Part shown: positions 6,308 through 16,255 of the stretch, piece by piece | Position numbering within the stretch: position 1 is the first letter of the stretch | How the letters are laid out: each line of letters starts with the position of its first letter | Assembly: GCA_964512045.1 (NCBI GenBank) | Contig: CAZEJK010000062.1 | Location: forward strand, 1 to 24,128 | DNA: 24,128 nt | Source of the DNA: CAZEJK01 sp964512045 | Lineage (GTDB): Bacteria; Acidobacteriota; Thermoanaerobaculia; Thermoanaerobaculales; Sulfomarinibacteraceae | Direction: 5' to 3' | Made by a program: the position numbers and the translations under genes | Notes under the pieces: generated by a model | Told to the model about the DNA's origin: nothing | Databases searched by the model: none | What the model saw: only the letters and a program-made list of their open reading frames with translations

Positions 6308-9016
6308 ATGAACACCCTCACCACGCTCACCGAGATCGGCCAGGCGGTCTGGCTGGATTACATCGACCGTCGGCTGCTCACCTCGGGCGGCCTCAAGCGA
6401 CTCGTTGCCTCCGGAGTGCGCGGCGTGACCTCGAACCCGAGCATCTTCCACGCAGCGATCACCGGCTCGGACGACTATGACAACGACATTCAGGCGTGCT
6501 TGATCCACGGCATCCGTGACAGCACGAACGTGTTCGAGCAGCTGGCAGTGCGCGACATCCAGCTGGCAGCAGACGTCCTCGCAGAGGTGTGGGAGTCCAC
6601 CGGGGGTGCCGACGGCTACGTCAGCCTGGAGGTCTCGCCGCTGTTGGCCGACGACACCGACGGCACGATCGTCGAGGCCCGTCGCCTGTGGAAGGCGGTC
6701 GGCCGGCCGAACCTGATGATCAAAGTGCCCGCCACCGTGGCAGGGATCCCCGCGATCGAGCAGCTCATCTCGGAAGGGATCAACGTCAACGTCACGCTGA
6801 TGTTCTCGCTCGCCCACTACGAGCGGGTGGCCGCTGCCTACCAGCGGGGCCTCGAGCGGCGAACGGCGCCGGGTGGCGTGGCATCGGTGGCATCGTTCTT
6901 CATCAGTCGGCTCGACACCGTGGTGGACCGCCAGCTGGAGGAGATCGGTACGACGGAGGCCCTGGCCCTGCGCGGACGCGCCGCCGTCGCGAATGCCAAG
7001 GTGGTCTACCGCAGGTTCACCGAGCTGTTTGGCGACAGGTTCGCCGAGCAACGCTCGCGCGGCGCCCGGGTCCAGCGCTGCCTGTGGGCCTCCACCAGCA
7101 CCAAGAACCCCGACTACCCAGACGTCAAGTACGTGGAAAGCCTGATCGGCCCGGATACCGTCAACACACTGCCGATGAAGACCCTCGAGGCGTTCGTCGA
7201 CCACGGTCGCCCTGAGGAGATGATCAGCGTCGACGTGGAGGCTGCAGAGGAGACGCTGGACCGCCTGCGAGCGCTGGGGGTGGATCTCGATGCGGTCACG
7301 GAGAAGCTGCAGGAGGACGGAGTCGCGGCGTTCGCAAGCTCCTTCGCCCAGCTCCTGGCGGCGCTGGACGACAAGATCCGCACCCTTGACGGACCCGGCG
7401 CCCTCAACCTCGGCGAGGACACCACGACCACCGCAGCGGTCCAGCGGTGGTCCGTCAGCGAGCTCAGCGAACGACTGTGGCGGCGGGATACGACGCTGTG
7501 GGCGGCGGGCGAGGTCCCCGAGCTCGGCGATCGGCTCGGCTGGCTCGACCTACCAACCACCTCCCTCGAGGAGGTCGAGCCGATCTGCTCATTGGCCGAC
7601 GGGGTCCGGCGGGACGCCCTCGACACGGTGCTGCTCCTCGGGATGGGAGGCTCCAGCCTCGCTCCAGAGGTGTTTCAGCGAACGTTCGGCAATACTGACG
7701 GCTACCCTCGGCTGCTCGTTCTCGATAGCACCCACCCGGATGCGGTGGCATCCGTGACCGAGCAGCTGGCGCCTGAGCGAACGCTGGTCGTGGTCTCCTC
7801 GAAGTCCGGCACCACGGTCGAGACCATCTCCCTGTTCCATGCACTCTGGAAGCTGCTCTCCGAGCATGTCGCCCATCCAGGCAACCACTTCATCGCGATC
7901 ACCGATCCCGGCTCCGCGCTCGAGTCTCTCGGCCGAGAGCGCGGTTTCCGACGGGTGCTGCTGGCCCCGAGGGATGTTGGCGGGAGGTTCTCTGCCCTCA
8001 GCGTTTTCGGTCTCGCGCCAGCGGGCCTGATCGGCGCGGACGTCAACCGGATCCTCGCCAGCGCGCGAAGCATGGCCGAACGGTGTCAGTCGGATGTCGG
8101 CGGCAACCCGGGCGTCGCCCTGGGCGTGGCGCTCGGCGAGCTGGCCAGGGCCGGGAAGGACAAGCTGACGCTGGTGACGGCACCGGCGCTGCGGGCGTTC
8201 CCTCACTGGATCGAGCAGCTGGTGGCAGAGAGCACCGGCAAGGACGGTCTCGGAATCGTGCCGGTGCTCGGCGAGCACCTCCGGGAGCCGAGCTGGTACG
8301 GAGACGACCGTTTCTTCGTCCTCATGACGCTCGGTACCATCGACCCCGAGTCCCAGGCACGTCTCAGGGCCCTCGGCGAGGCGGGCCACCCCACGCTGCA
8401 CCTCCATCTGGCCCACGCCTCCGATCTCGGCGCAGAGATGCTGCGTTGGGAGATCGCCACTGCGATCGCCGGTGCGGTCCTCGGGGTCCATCCGTTCAAC
8501 CAGCCCGACGTCCAGCTGGCGAAGACACTCGCGCGCGAGGCGTTGGCGGGATCAGGAGCATCCAGTGCGCGGCCCGCACGCCGGCCGCACGAAGCTGTCA
8601 CGGAGCTGGCCGCGGCGGTGCGGGACGCCAACCCTGGAGACTACATCGCCCTGCAGGCGTTCCTCCCTCCTGGTCGGGTCAACGATGCCGAGCTCCGCGA
8701 GCTGGTCGCACGGCTCGAAAGTGCCTCGAGGTTGGCGGTGACCTGTGGCTATGGTCCACGGTTCCTCCACTCAACTGGTCAGCTCCACAAGGGCGGTCCC
8801 CCGACCGGCATCTACCTGCAGCTCGTCGACACCCCGCCGGATGATGGGCCGATCCCCGAGCTCGGTGGTACGTTCGGTCAGCTGATCCGTGCTCAAGCCG
8901 ACGGTGATGCGAGCGCGCTCGAGCAGCGGGGGCGGCGTCTCATCCGCGTGGATGTGTCCGGCGACGTCGCCGAGGAGATCCGCTCACTCACCGACGCGAT
9001 GACACAACGGCTCTGA
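6308..9016 (+). CDS. tal-pgi: Bifunctional transaldolase / glucose-6-phosphate isomerase
   Basis: This 902-residue fusion joins two enzymes of fructose-6-phosphate metabolism. Residues 1 to about 370 form a transaldolase: GVTSNPSIF near the N-terminus, LMIKVPAT with the Schiff-base Lys139, INVNVTLMFS, and STSTKNP. Residues from about 385 to 902 form a phosphoglucose isomerase/SIS unit: GMGGSS at 445-450, SSKSGTTVET at 497-506, GGRFSALS, ESTGKDG and HPFNQPDVQLAK. The C-terminal FLHSTGQLHKGGP is typical of the isomerase half in such fusions. The transaldolase part releases fructose-6-phosphate and the isomerase part interconverts it with glucose-6-phosphate, so fusion may aid channelling, which is inference. 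The start has AGGAGG at 6298-6303 with a 4-nt spacer. The reading frame is intact across the junction, so this is a true fusion. The same fusion is known from other bacteria. Confidence 0.95.
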   Translation: MNTLTTLTEIGQAVWLDYIDRRLLTSGGLKRLVASGVRGVTSNPSIFHAAITGSDDYDNDIQACLIHGIRDSTNVFEQLAVRDIQLAADVLAEVWESTGGADGYVSLEVSPLLADDTDGTIVEARRLWKAVGRPNLMIKVPATVAGIPAIEQLISEGINVNVTLMFSLAHYERVAAAYQRGLERRTAPGGVASVASFFISRLDTVVDRQLEEIGTTEALALRGRAAVANAKVVYRRFTELFGDRFAEQRSRGARVQRCLWASTSTKNPDYPDVKYVESLIGPDTVNTLPMKTLEAFVDHGRPEEMISVDVEAAEETLDRLRALGVDLDAVTEKLQEDGVAAFASSFAQLLAALDDKIRTLDGPGALNLGEDTTTTAAVQRWSVSELSERLWRRDTTLWAAGEVPELGDRLGWLDLPTTSLEEVEPICSLADGVRRDALDTVLLLGMGGSSLAPEVFQRTFGNTDGYPRLLVLDSTHPDAVASVTEQLAPERTLVVVSSKSGTTVETISLFHALWKLLSEHVAHPGNHFIAITDPGSALESLGRERGFRRVLLAPRDVGGRFSALSVFGLAPAGLIGADVNRILASARSMAERCQSDVGGNPGVALGVALGELARAGKDKLTLVTAPALRAFPHWIEQLVAESTGKDGLGIVPVLGEHLREPSWYGDDRFFVLMTLGTIDPESQARLRALGEAGHPTLHLHLAHASDLGAEMLRWEIATAIAGAVLGVHPFNQPDVQLAKTLAREALAGSGASSARPARRPHEAVTELAAAVRDANPGDYIALQAFLPPGRVNDAELRELVARLESASRLAVTCGYGPRFLHSTGQLHKGGPPTGIYLQLVDTPPDDGPIPELGGTFGQLIRAQADGDASALEQRGRRLIRVDVSGDVAEEIRSLTDAMTQRL

Positions 9017-9079
9017 GCCGTGCCCGACGCATGATCTCGATGGCGAACGCCCCGAGCGGCGCACGGAAAGGAGCGTGAC

Positions 9080-10906
<1,827 letters not shown>

Positions 10907-10913
10907 AGCGAAG

Positions 10914-13115
10914 ATGGGCGCCGCCGATCTGAACCCAGCCCAGGAGGAGGCGGTCCGCTACGGCACCGGCCCCTTGCTGGTGATCGCAGGAGCGGGCTCG
11001 GGCAAGACGAGAGTCTTGACGCACCGCGTCGCACACCTGATCGCAACCGAAGCGGCCCGACCGTGGGAGATCACGGCCGTCACCTTCACGAACAAAGCTG
11101 CTCGCCAGATGGCCGACAGGGTCTCCCAGCTGCTCGGCGAGCCGCCACAGGGCTGTTTCCTCGGGACCTTCCATCGGTGGGCACTCGAGCATCTCCGTCG
11201 GCACCCAGAAGAGGCGGGGCTGCACCGGGGTTTCGCCATCGTTGATCGCGACGAGCAGCGCGCCCTCATCAAGCGAGCGATGCGCGACACCGGTCTCGAT
11301 GACGTGGGACCGCCGGCGCGGCAGGTGATCCACACGATCTCGACAGCGGTCAACCGCATGCAGGGGCCATCCTCGTACACCCAGGCTTCCCGAGACCGCT
11401 GGGCAGACCAGATCGCCGCGGTGTGGCGACGGTACGACGCACTCAAGCAGGCGGCGAACGCCGTTGACTTCGACGATATGCTCGCCCGGTTCGTCGCGCT
11501 GCTGACCGACTCCGAGCAGGTCCGCGCGGCGGTGTCGAGGCGGTGCCGCTATCTGCTGGTGGACGAGTTTCAAGACACAAACGCCATCCAGCTTCAGCTC
11601 CTCAAGCTCGCGGTGTCNNNNNNNNNNCACAACATCACCGCGGTTGGGGATGAGGACCAGTCGATCTACCGCTGGCGTGGCGCTGATGTGGACAACATCC
11701 TCGAGTTCGAGAGGCACTTCCCGGGAACCCACGTTGTGGCTTTGGAGGAGAACTACCGGTCCACCACATCGATCCTCGCGGCCGCTGATGGCGTCATTCG
11801 CAACAACCGCGCCCGCCGGTCGAAGACACTGTTCACCTCTCGGTCCGGCGGCGAGCCGGTGTGCGTGTACATCGCTCCGGACGAAGGCGGCGAGGCGCGC
11901 TGGGTTACCGACCGTATCGAGACGCTGCGTGAGCTCTCGGCGACCGCATCCGTGGCCGTGCTGATGCGAACCAACGCGCAGACTCGACCGTTCGAGGAGG
12001 AGCTGACGCGACGACGTATCCCATATCGTGTCGTGGGGGGGCTCCGGTTCTGGCAGCGGGCCGAGATCCGCAACGCTGTGGCCTACCTGAGACTCCTCGT
12101 CTCGCCAACGGACGAGCTGGCGTTTCGGCGGGTGGTCAACGTGCCGGCACGCGGCATCGGAGCCGCTGCGCTGGATGCGCTCGATCGGGAGGTGGCGCGC
12201 ACCGGACAGCCTGTGGTCACCGTCGCACGCTCACTTCCCGAGGAGCTTCCTGCGCGGGCCTCGACCGCCTTGAGACGCTTCTTCGCCACCCTGGACGAGC
12301 TTGCCGACGCAGCCAACAGCTGCTCCGCTGCCGAGCTGGTGGAACGGACGATTGCCACAACCGGGCTGGCCGACCTGTACAGCAGCCGGTCACCGGAGGA
12401 CGTGGCGCGTCGCGAGAACCTCGACCAGCTGGTGGCATCGGTGGCTCAAGCAGAGGCCGGGGGCATCGACCTGGCGACACATCTCGATGGCGTGGCACTG
12501 CTTTCGGACAGCGACGAGCCCACCGGCGCCGACGCGGTCAACTTGATGACGCTGCACGCTGCCAAAGGGCTGGAGTTCGACACGGTCTTCCTCGTCGGGC
12601 TCGAGGAGGCCCTGCTGCCGCACGCGAACGCCGACGACGAGGCCGGTGTCGAGGAGGAGCGGCGGCTGGCCTACGTGGGGATGACCCGTGCACGCACCAC
12701 GCTCGCGCTGACCGCCGCCCGGCAGCGGTTTCTCTACGGTCGCCGAAAGAGCTGTCAGCTGTCGCGGTTCTTCGATGAGCTGCCCCGTCACCACGTCATC
12801 GACGAGACCCCTGGTGCATCCTGGTCCCGGCCTCCGGTACCGCAGGTCGAGGCCAGCCCGGACGCCATGACATCTCCCGCATCGTCCCCGTCGCCTCGAC
12901 GACCACGAAAGGCGATCGCGCCCACTGCCGTGGACGCGTCGGGAACCGGATGGCGACCGGGCGACCAGGTCCGACACAGCCGTTTCGGGACGGGCAGTGT
13001 GCTCGCGTGTCGCGGCCGGGGACCGCAGCTCAAGCTGGTGGTGTACTTCCCGTCGGCGGGGAAGAAGACCCTGGTACCATCGATTGCGAAGCTGGAGAAG
13101 CTGAACTCGACGTGA
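10914..13115 (+). CDS. pcrA: PcrA/UvrD-type superfamily 1 DNA helicase (contains assembly gap)
   Basis: This is an ATP-dependent 3'-5' DNA helicase of about 733 residues, close to the normal PcrA/UvrD length. Motifs appear in order: NPAQEEAV with the Q-motif glutamine, AGAGSGKTRVLTHR (Walker A), TFTNKAA, LLVDEFQDTN (Walker B), VGDEDQSIYRWRGAD, LEENYRST, LMTLHAAKGLEFDTVF and YVGMTRARTTL. The C-terminus (about 680-730) has the GDQVRHSRFGTGSV Tudor-like module of PcrA, which contacts RNA polymerase in relatives. It acts in nucleotide excision repair, replication restart and removal of recombinase filaments. Ten N at 11618-11627 fall between Walker B and the next motif; the frame is kept, so little or nothing seems lost. 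The gene starts 7 bp after glmS and is probably cotranscribed with it. RecB-like and Rep-type helicases are less likely given the C-terminal module. Confidence 0.94.
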   Translation: MGAADLNPAQEEAVRYGTGPLLVIAGAGSGKTRVLTHRVAHLIATEAARPWEITAVTFTNKAARQMADRVSQLLGEPPQGCFLGTFHRWALEHLRRHPEEAGLHRGFAIVDRDEQRALIKRAMRDTGLDDVGPPARQVIHTISTAVNRMQGPSSYTQASRDRWADQIAAVWRRYDALKQAANAVDFDDMLARFVALLTDSEQVRAAVSRRCRYLLVDEFQDTNAIQLQLLKLAVXXXXHNITAVGDEDQSIYRWRGADVDNILEFERHFPGTHVVALEENYRSTTSILAAADGVIRNNRARRSKTLFTSRSGGEPVCVYIAPDEGGEARWVTDRIETLRELSATASVAVLMRTNAQTRPFEEELTRRRIPYRVVGGLRFWQRAEIRNAVAYLRLLVSPTDELAFRRVVNVPARGIGAAALDALDREVARTGQPVVTVARSLPEELPARASTALRRFFATLDELADAANSCSAAELVERTIATTGLADLYSSRSPEDVARRENLDQLVASVAQAEAGGIDLATHLDGVALLSDSDEPTGADAVNLMTLHAAKGLEFDTVFLVGLEEALLPHANADDEAGVEEERRLAYVGMTRARTTLALTAARQRFLYGRRKSCQLSRFFDELPRHHVIDETPGASWSRPPVPQVEASPDAMTSPASSPSPRRPRKAIAPTAVDASGTGWRPGDQVRHSRFGTGSVLACRGRGPQLKLVVYFPSAGKKTLVPSIAKLEKLNST
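11618..11627. other. Run of ten N (assembly gap)
   Basis: Ten undetermined bases interrupt the helicase gene. The frame continues on both sides and the spacing between neighbouring conserved motifs is normal for the family, so the true gap is probably close to ten bases, or a nearby multiple of three different. Residues encoded here are unknown. Confidence 0.98.
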
Positions 13116-13156
13116 TCCCGGCCGCCTTCGCAGCGGTCAGGACCCGTCACCGTCCC

Positions 13157-13185
13157 TTGAGAAGTCCTGGCCGGTAGGCCACAAT
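13157..13185 (+). promoter_or_regulatory. Candidate promoter of hslVU, heat-shock-like
   Basis: TTGAGA (13157-13162) and CACAAT (13180-13185) are spaced by 17 bp, matching sigma-70 at 5/6 and 4/6. The -35 context, CCCTTGAG from 13154, also resembles the CCCTTGAA core of sigma-32 promoters, and a C-containing GGCCACAAT lies in the -10 area. It falls in the 87-bp gap after the helicase, so hslVU may be transcribed separately. Motif evidence only. Confidence 0.45.
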
Positions 13186-13202
13186 CCCCGCCGGAGGCGC
13201 GT

Positions 13203-13748
13203 ATGGAAACCCCTCGATGGCACCACACAACGGTGGTCGCAGTCCGACGGTTCGGCGCGGTCGCGCTGGGCTGTGACGGACAGGTCACCCTCGGAAGTAC
13301 CGTCCTCAAGCACCACGCGAGCAAGGTGCGCATGCTCGCCGGAGGACGGGTGGTTGCAGGCTTTGCCGGGTCTGTGGCCGACGCCCTGGCACTGTTCACG
13401 CGCTTTGAAGGCAAGCTGGAGACGTACGGAGGCAACCTCGAGCGCGCCGCTGTGGAGCTCGCCCGCGAGTGGCGGACCGACCGCGCACTCCGCCACCTGG
13501 AAGCGATGCTGGTGACCGCGGACCGCTCGACAACCCTGCTCGTCTCGGGCACCGGCGAGGTTGTCGCGCCGGACGACGAAGTGCTCGCTGTGGGCTCTGG
13601 CTCAGTTGCTGCACTCGCCGCGGCTCGCATCCTGGTCCGCCACACCGAGATGGACGCTGAAGAGATCGTCCGCGAGGCGCTGGCCGTCGCCGCCGAGATC
13701 GACATCTACACCAACGATCAGACCACCGTGGAGGTGCTGGCGCCATGA
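13203..13748 (+). CDS. hslV: HslV (ClpQ), ATP-dependent protease peptidase subunit
   Basis: HslV is a 20S-proteasome-like threonine peptidase that assembles as a double hexamer and degrades proteins fed by HslU in the cytoplasm. The 181-residue protein has TTVVAVRR beginning at Thr9, aligning with the mature N-terminus of E. coli HslV (TTIVSVRR). Thr9 is therefore the predicted nucleophile after removal of an 8-residue propeptide (METPRWHH). In mature numbering Asp17 (DGQ) and Lys33 are kept, along with AGFAGSVADAL and EWRTDRALRHLEA. Gly16 of the usual GDGQ motif is Cys here. GGAGG at 13193-13197 with a 5-nt spacer supports the ATG. Its stop overlaps the hslU start by 4 bp, so subunit synthesis is coupled. 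Confidence 0.96.
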   Translation: METPRWHHTTVVAVRRFGAVALGCDGQVTLGSTVLKHHASKVRMLAGGRVVAGFAGSVADALALFTRFEGKLETYGGNLERAAVELAREWRTDRALRHLEAMLVTADRSTTLLVSGTGEVVAPDDEVLAVGSGSVAALAAARILVRHTEMDAEEIVREALAVAAEIDIYTNDQTTVEVLAP

Positions 13749-15073
13749 AGATGGATCATCTGACACCGCGCGAGATCGTCGCCGAGCTTGACCGCTACAT
13801 CATCGGTCAGACCGATGCCAAGCGGGCGGTGGCCGTGGCGCTCCGCAACCGCTGGCGTCGGCAGCAGCTCGGTCCCGAGCTGCGCGACGAGGTCGTGCCG
13901 AAGAACATCATCATGATCGGGCCGACCGGCGTGGGCAAGACCGAGATCGCTCGTCGGCTCGCCCGGCTGACGGGGTCGCCTTTTTTAAAGGTGGAGGCGT
14001 CGAAGTTCACCGAGGTTGGCTACGTCGGACGCGACGTGGAGTCGATCGTACGCGACCTGGTCGAGGCGAGCGTCCAGCTGGTCCGCAGCGAGCGAGCGGC
14101 GGAGGTGCGAGTCCGTGCGGAACGCGCCACCGAGGACCGTCTGCTCGATCTGCTCGTACCCGAAGCGAGCGGCGACCCGTCCACCTGGGAGGAGCGCCGC
14201 CGGTCGGTCAAGCGGTTGCTGCGCGAAGGCGCGCTGGATGAGCAGGAGGTCGAGGTGGAGGTCGCGGAGCAGAAGATGCCGACCCTCGAGCTGTTCACCC
14301 CGCAGGGGATGGAGTCGATGGGTGTGAACTTCAAGGATATGTTCTCCGGCCTCATGGGTGGCGGCCGACGCTCGACCAAGCGGCTGCGCGTGGCCGATGC
14401 GCGGCGCGTGCTGCTCGACGAGGAGGAGGAGCGTCTGATCGACAGCTCGCAGGTGGAGACCGAAGCGCTCCGCCGGGTGGAGGAGGCCGGGATCGTGTTC
14501 CTCGATGAGATCGACAAGGTCGCCTCGCGCTCGGACGATGGCCGAGGGCCCGACGTGTCCCGGGAGGGCGTCCAGCGGGATCTGCTGCCGATCGTCGAGG
14601 GAACCACGGTGAACACCCGGTACGGCACCGTCACGACCGACCACGTGCTGTTCATCGCCGCGGGTGCGTTCCACGTGGCGCGACCGGCGGATCTGATCCC
14701 GGAGATGCAGGGCCGGTTCCCGATCCGCGTCGAGCTGACGGCGCTCAGCAGCGAGGACTTCGCTCGAATCCTTCGCGAGCCAGAGAACTCGCTGGTTCGC
14801 CAGTACACGGAGCTGCTCGCCACCGAGCAGATCGAGCTCGTCTTTGCCGACGGAGCCGTCGAGCGGATCGCGGAGACGGCCGCAGCAATCAACTCCTCGG
14901 CAGAGAACATCGGAGCGCGCAGGCTGCATACGGTCATGGAACGACTCCTGGAGGACATCTCGTTCGACGCGCCGGATCGCGCCGGCGAGGTGTACCATGT
15001 CACCGAGGAGCTGGTCACGGAGCGGCTCGCGCACCTGGCCGGCGATCACGATCTGGCACGCTATATCCTGTAA
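13745..15073 (+). CDS. hslU: HslU (ClpY), AAA+ unfoldase of the HslUV protease
   Basis: The 442-residue protein matches HslU in size (E. coli 443). It is a hexameric ATPase that unfolds substrates and threads them into HslV. Walker A GPTGVGKT is at 59-66, the pore loop GYVG at 93-96, and Walker B FLDEIDK at about 252-258. The variable I-domain lies between, and a sensor region includes ENIGARRLHTVMERLLED. The C-terminal DLARYIL corresponds to the HslU tail that inserts between HslV subunits. The gene follows hslV with an ATGA overlap. One oddity is a TTTTTTA stretch at 13981-13987, including a TTA leucine codon that is out of place in such a GC-rich gene. The encoded residues SPFLKVEA are normal, so the site is not a mutation. 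Confidence 0.97.
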   Translation: MKMDHLTPREIVAELDRYIIGQTDAKRAVAVALRNRWRRQQLGPELRDEVVPKNIIMIGPTGVGKTEIARRLARLTGSPFLKVEASKFTEVGYVGRDVESIVRDLVEASVQLVRSERAAEVRVRAERATEDRLLDLLVPEASGDPSTWEERRRSVKRLLREGALDEQEVEVEVAEQKMPTLELFTPQGMESMGVNFKDMFSGLMGGGRRSTKRLRVADARRVLLDEEEERLIDSSQVETEALRRVEEAGIVFLDEIDKVASRSDDGRGPDVSREGVQRDLLPIVEGTTVNTRYGTVTTDHVLFIAAGAFHVARPADLIPEMQGRFPIRVELTALSSEDFARILREPENSLVRQYTELLATEQIELVFADGAVERIAETAAAINSSAENIGARRLHTVMERLLEDISFDAPDRAGEVYHVTEELVTERLAHLAGDHDLARYIL

Positions 15074-15074
15074 C

Positions 15075-15089
15075 GCGGCCGCGGGCCGC
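15075..15089. terminator. GC-rich stem-loop after hslU (weak terminator candidate)
   Basis: GCGGCC and GGCCGC form a perfect 6-bp stem around a GCG loop, 2 bp after the hslU stop. No T-tract follows on the plus strand, so a standard intrinsic terminator is unlikely. It may slow RNA polymerase or protect the hslVU message end. Confidence 0.25.
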
Positions 15090-15175
15090 AACCAAAGTAA
15101 TCCTCCGATGGCGCCGATCCCGCGCCCGCGTTGGAAGATACGGAGCTTTGAGTTGCTAACGTACGAGAGGCACAC

Positions 15176-16255
15176 GTGAAGTATCTTGCCACGCACGGGC
15201 ACCGCGCATCTGCCGGCGCCGCCATCGGGCTGATGATGGTGGTCGCGCTGACACTGATGGGTTGTGGTCGCAAAGGCCCGCCGCAGCCCCCGGTCATCCA
15301 GCGTCCGGCACGGACCTCGGATCTCGCTGTGACACAGGTTGGTCGTGCCGCGGTGCTGACGTGGAGCTATCCACAGCACACCACGGCCGGTGGCGTCCTG
15401 CCTCCTTTGGAGTCGATCGAGGTCTGGCAGGCGAGGCTGCCGCTGGCCCAAGAGCCTCAGCTGGGCTCGCCACGCGACCGTGATCTGATCGAGAAGCTCC
15501 TGCGGTCCGAGGGCGAGGTGCTGCTGTCGTTGGCGGACGACGAGCTGGTGGCGGCGACCGAGGGAGATCAGCTGTCGGTACGCATCCCCCTCGAGCCGCA
15601 CGGCGAAGACCCCCAATCAGTGCTCTGGCACGCCGTGCGAACATGGTGCTGTGGGAGCCGCGCCTCCGACTTTTCCAACATCGCTCGCCTCGAGCCGTCC
15701 GAGACTCCGGCGCCTCCCGAAGAGCTCTCTGCATCGCCTACCGAAGAGGGGATCGTCCTGACGTGGACCGGTCGTCATCCGGTGCTCGTGGAGCGAGCCC
15801 CCACACAGGAGGGCCCATGGATGCAGCTCACGAGTGCCCCCGTCTCCGGTGGCTCGTGGACGGACGCCACTGCCGAACAGGAGTCCACCTGGTGGTACCG
15901 GCTCCGGAGCGTCGAGTCACCCGGAGCGCGGCTGGTCGGGCTGCCGGGGAGCGCCATCTCGGTGGAGTATGATGACGAGTACCCGCCGCGCGCTCCCGAA
16001 GATCTGGTCTGTCTGCCCGAAGGGGGGTCGGTACGACTGCGATGGAAGCCCAGCCCGACGGCCGAGCTGTACCGGATCTTTCGACAGCGGGGCGAGCGGC
16101 GCTGGGTCCACCTGAGCTATCACCATCGGACCCTCGAGTTCATCGACCGAACGCCGCCCGAGGGCTCGCTGACGTACGTGGTCAAGGCGGTGGACGCAGC
16201 GGGCAACGAGTCGGAGGATGTGCGGTGCTCGACCGTGATCTCTCCGTCGCCGTAA
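15176..16255 (+). CDS. Lipoprotein with fibronectin type III-like domains
   Basis: This 359-residue protein begins with a lipoprotein signal: a basic N-region, a hydrophobic stretch at about 13-28 and the lipobox LMGC with Cys30. The sequence after it, GRKGPPQPPV, resembles the proline-rich starts of small LptM-type lipoproteins. The mature part looks like two or three fibronectin III-like beta-sandwiches (about 42-175, 178-260 and 265-355), with repeated signatures such as LTWS, LTWTG, LRWKPSP, YVVKAVDAAGNES. It should be anchored in the envelope facing the periplasm, or the surface. The role is unknown; such proteins usually bind other proteins or sugars. The start is GTG with GAGAGG at 15165-15170; an internal ATG at 15233 would also leave a short signal peptide. 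It overlaps dapF by 31 bp. Confidence 0.8.
   Translation: MKYLATHGHRASAGAAIGLMMVVALTLMGCGRKGPPQPPVIQRPARTSDLAVTQVGRAAVLTWSYPQHTTAGGVLPPLESIEVWQARLPLAQEPQLGSPRDRDLIEKLLRSEGEVLLSLADDELVAATEGDQLSVRIPLEPHGEDPQSVLWHAVRTWCCGSRASDFSNIARLEPSETPAPPEELSASPTEEGIVLTWTGRHPVLVERAPTQEGPWMQLTSAPVSGGSWTDATAEQESTWWYRLRSVESPGARLVGLPGSAISVEYDDEYPPRAPEDLVCLPEGGSVRLRWKPSPTAELYRIFRQRGERRWVHLSYHHRTLEFIDRTPPEGSLTYVVKAVDAAGNESEDVRCSTVISPSP
16213..16217 (+). promoter_or_regulatory. Ribosome-binding site fixing the dapF GTG start
   Basis: GGAGG lies 7 nt before GTG 16225, within the end of the upstream lipoprotein gene. The dapF frame is open further upstream (ATG at 16042), but that start would add 61 non-homologous residues inside the lipoprotein gene. 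The GTG yields a protein of normal DapF length. Confidence 0.75.

Noticed and set aside
9017..9079. Possible glmS riboswitch/ribozyme before glmS
   Set aside because: The leader is only 63 bp, far shorter than the ribozyme, with no matching pseudoknot pattern.
13985..15616. 543-codon minus-strand open frame across hslU and the start of the lipoprotein gene
   Set aside because: The hslU motifs and the lipoprotein signal are on the plus strand. The antisense frame has arginine- and leucine-rich sequence without domains.
16042..16224. Longer dapF starting at ATG 16042
   Set aside because: It would lie inside the lipoprotein gene and make DapF about 60 residues too long. GTG 16225 has GGAGG 7 nt upstream.
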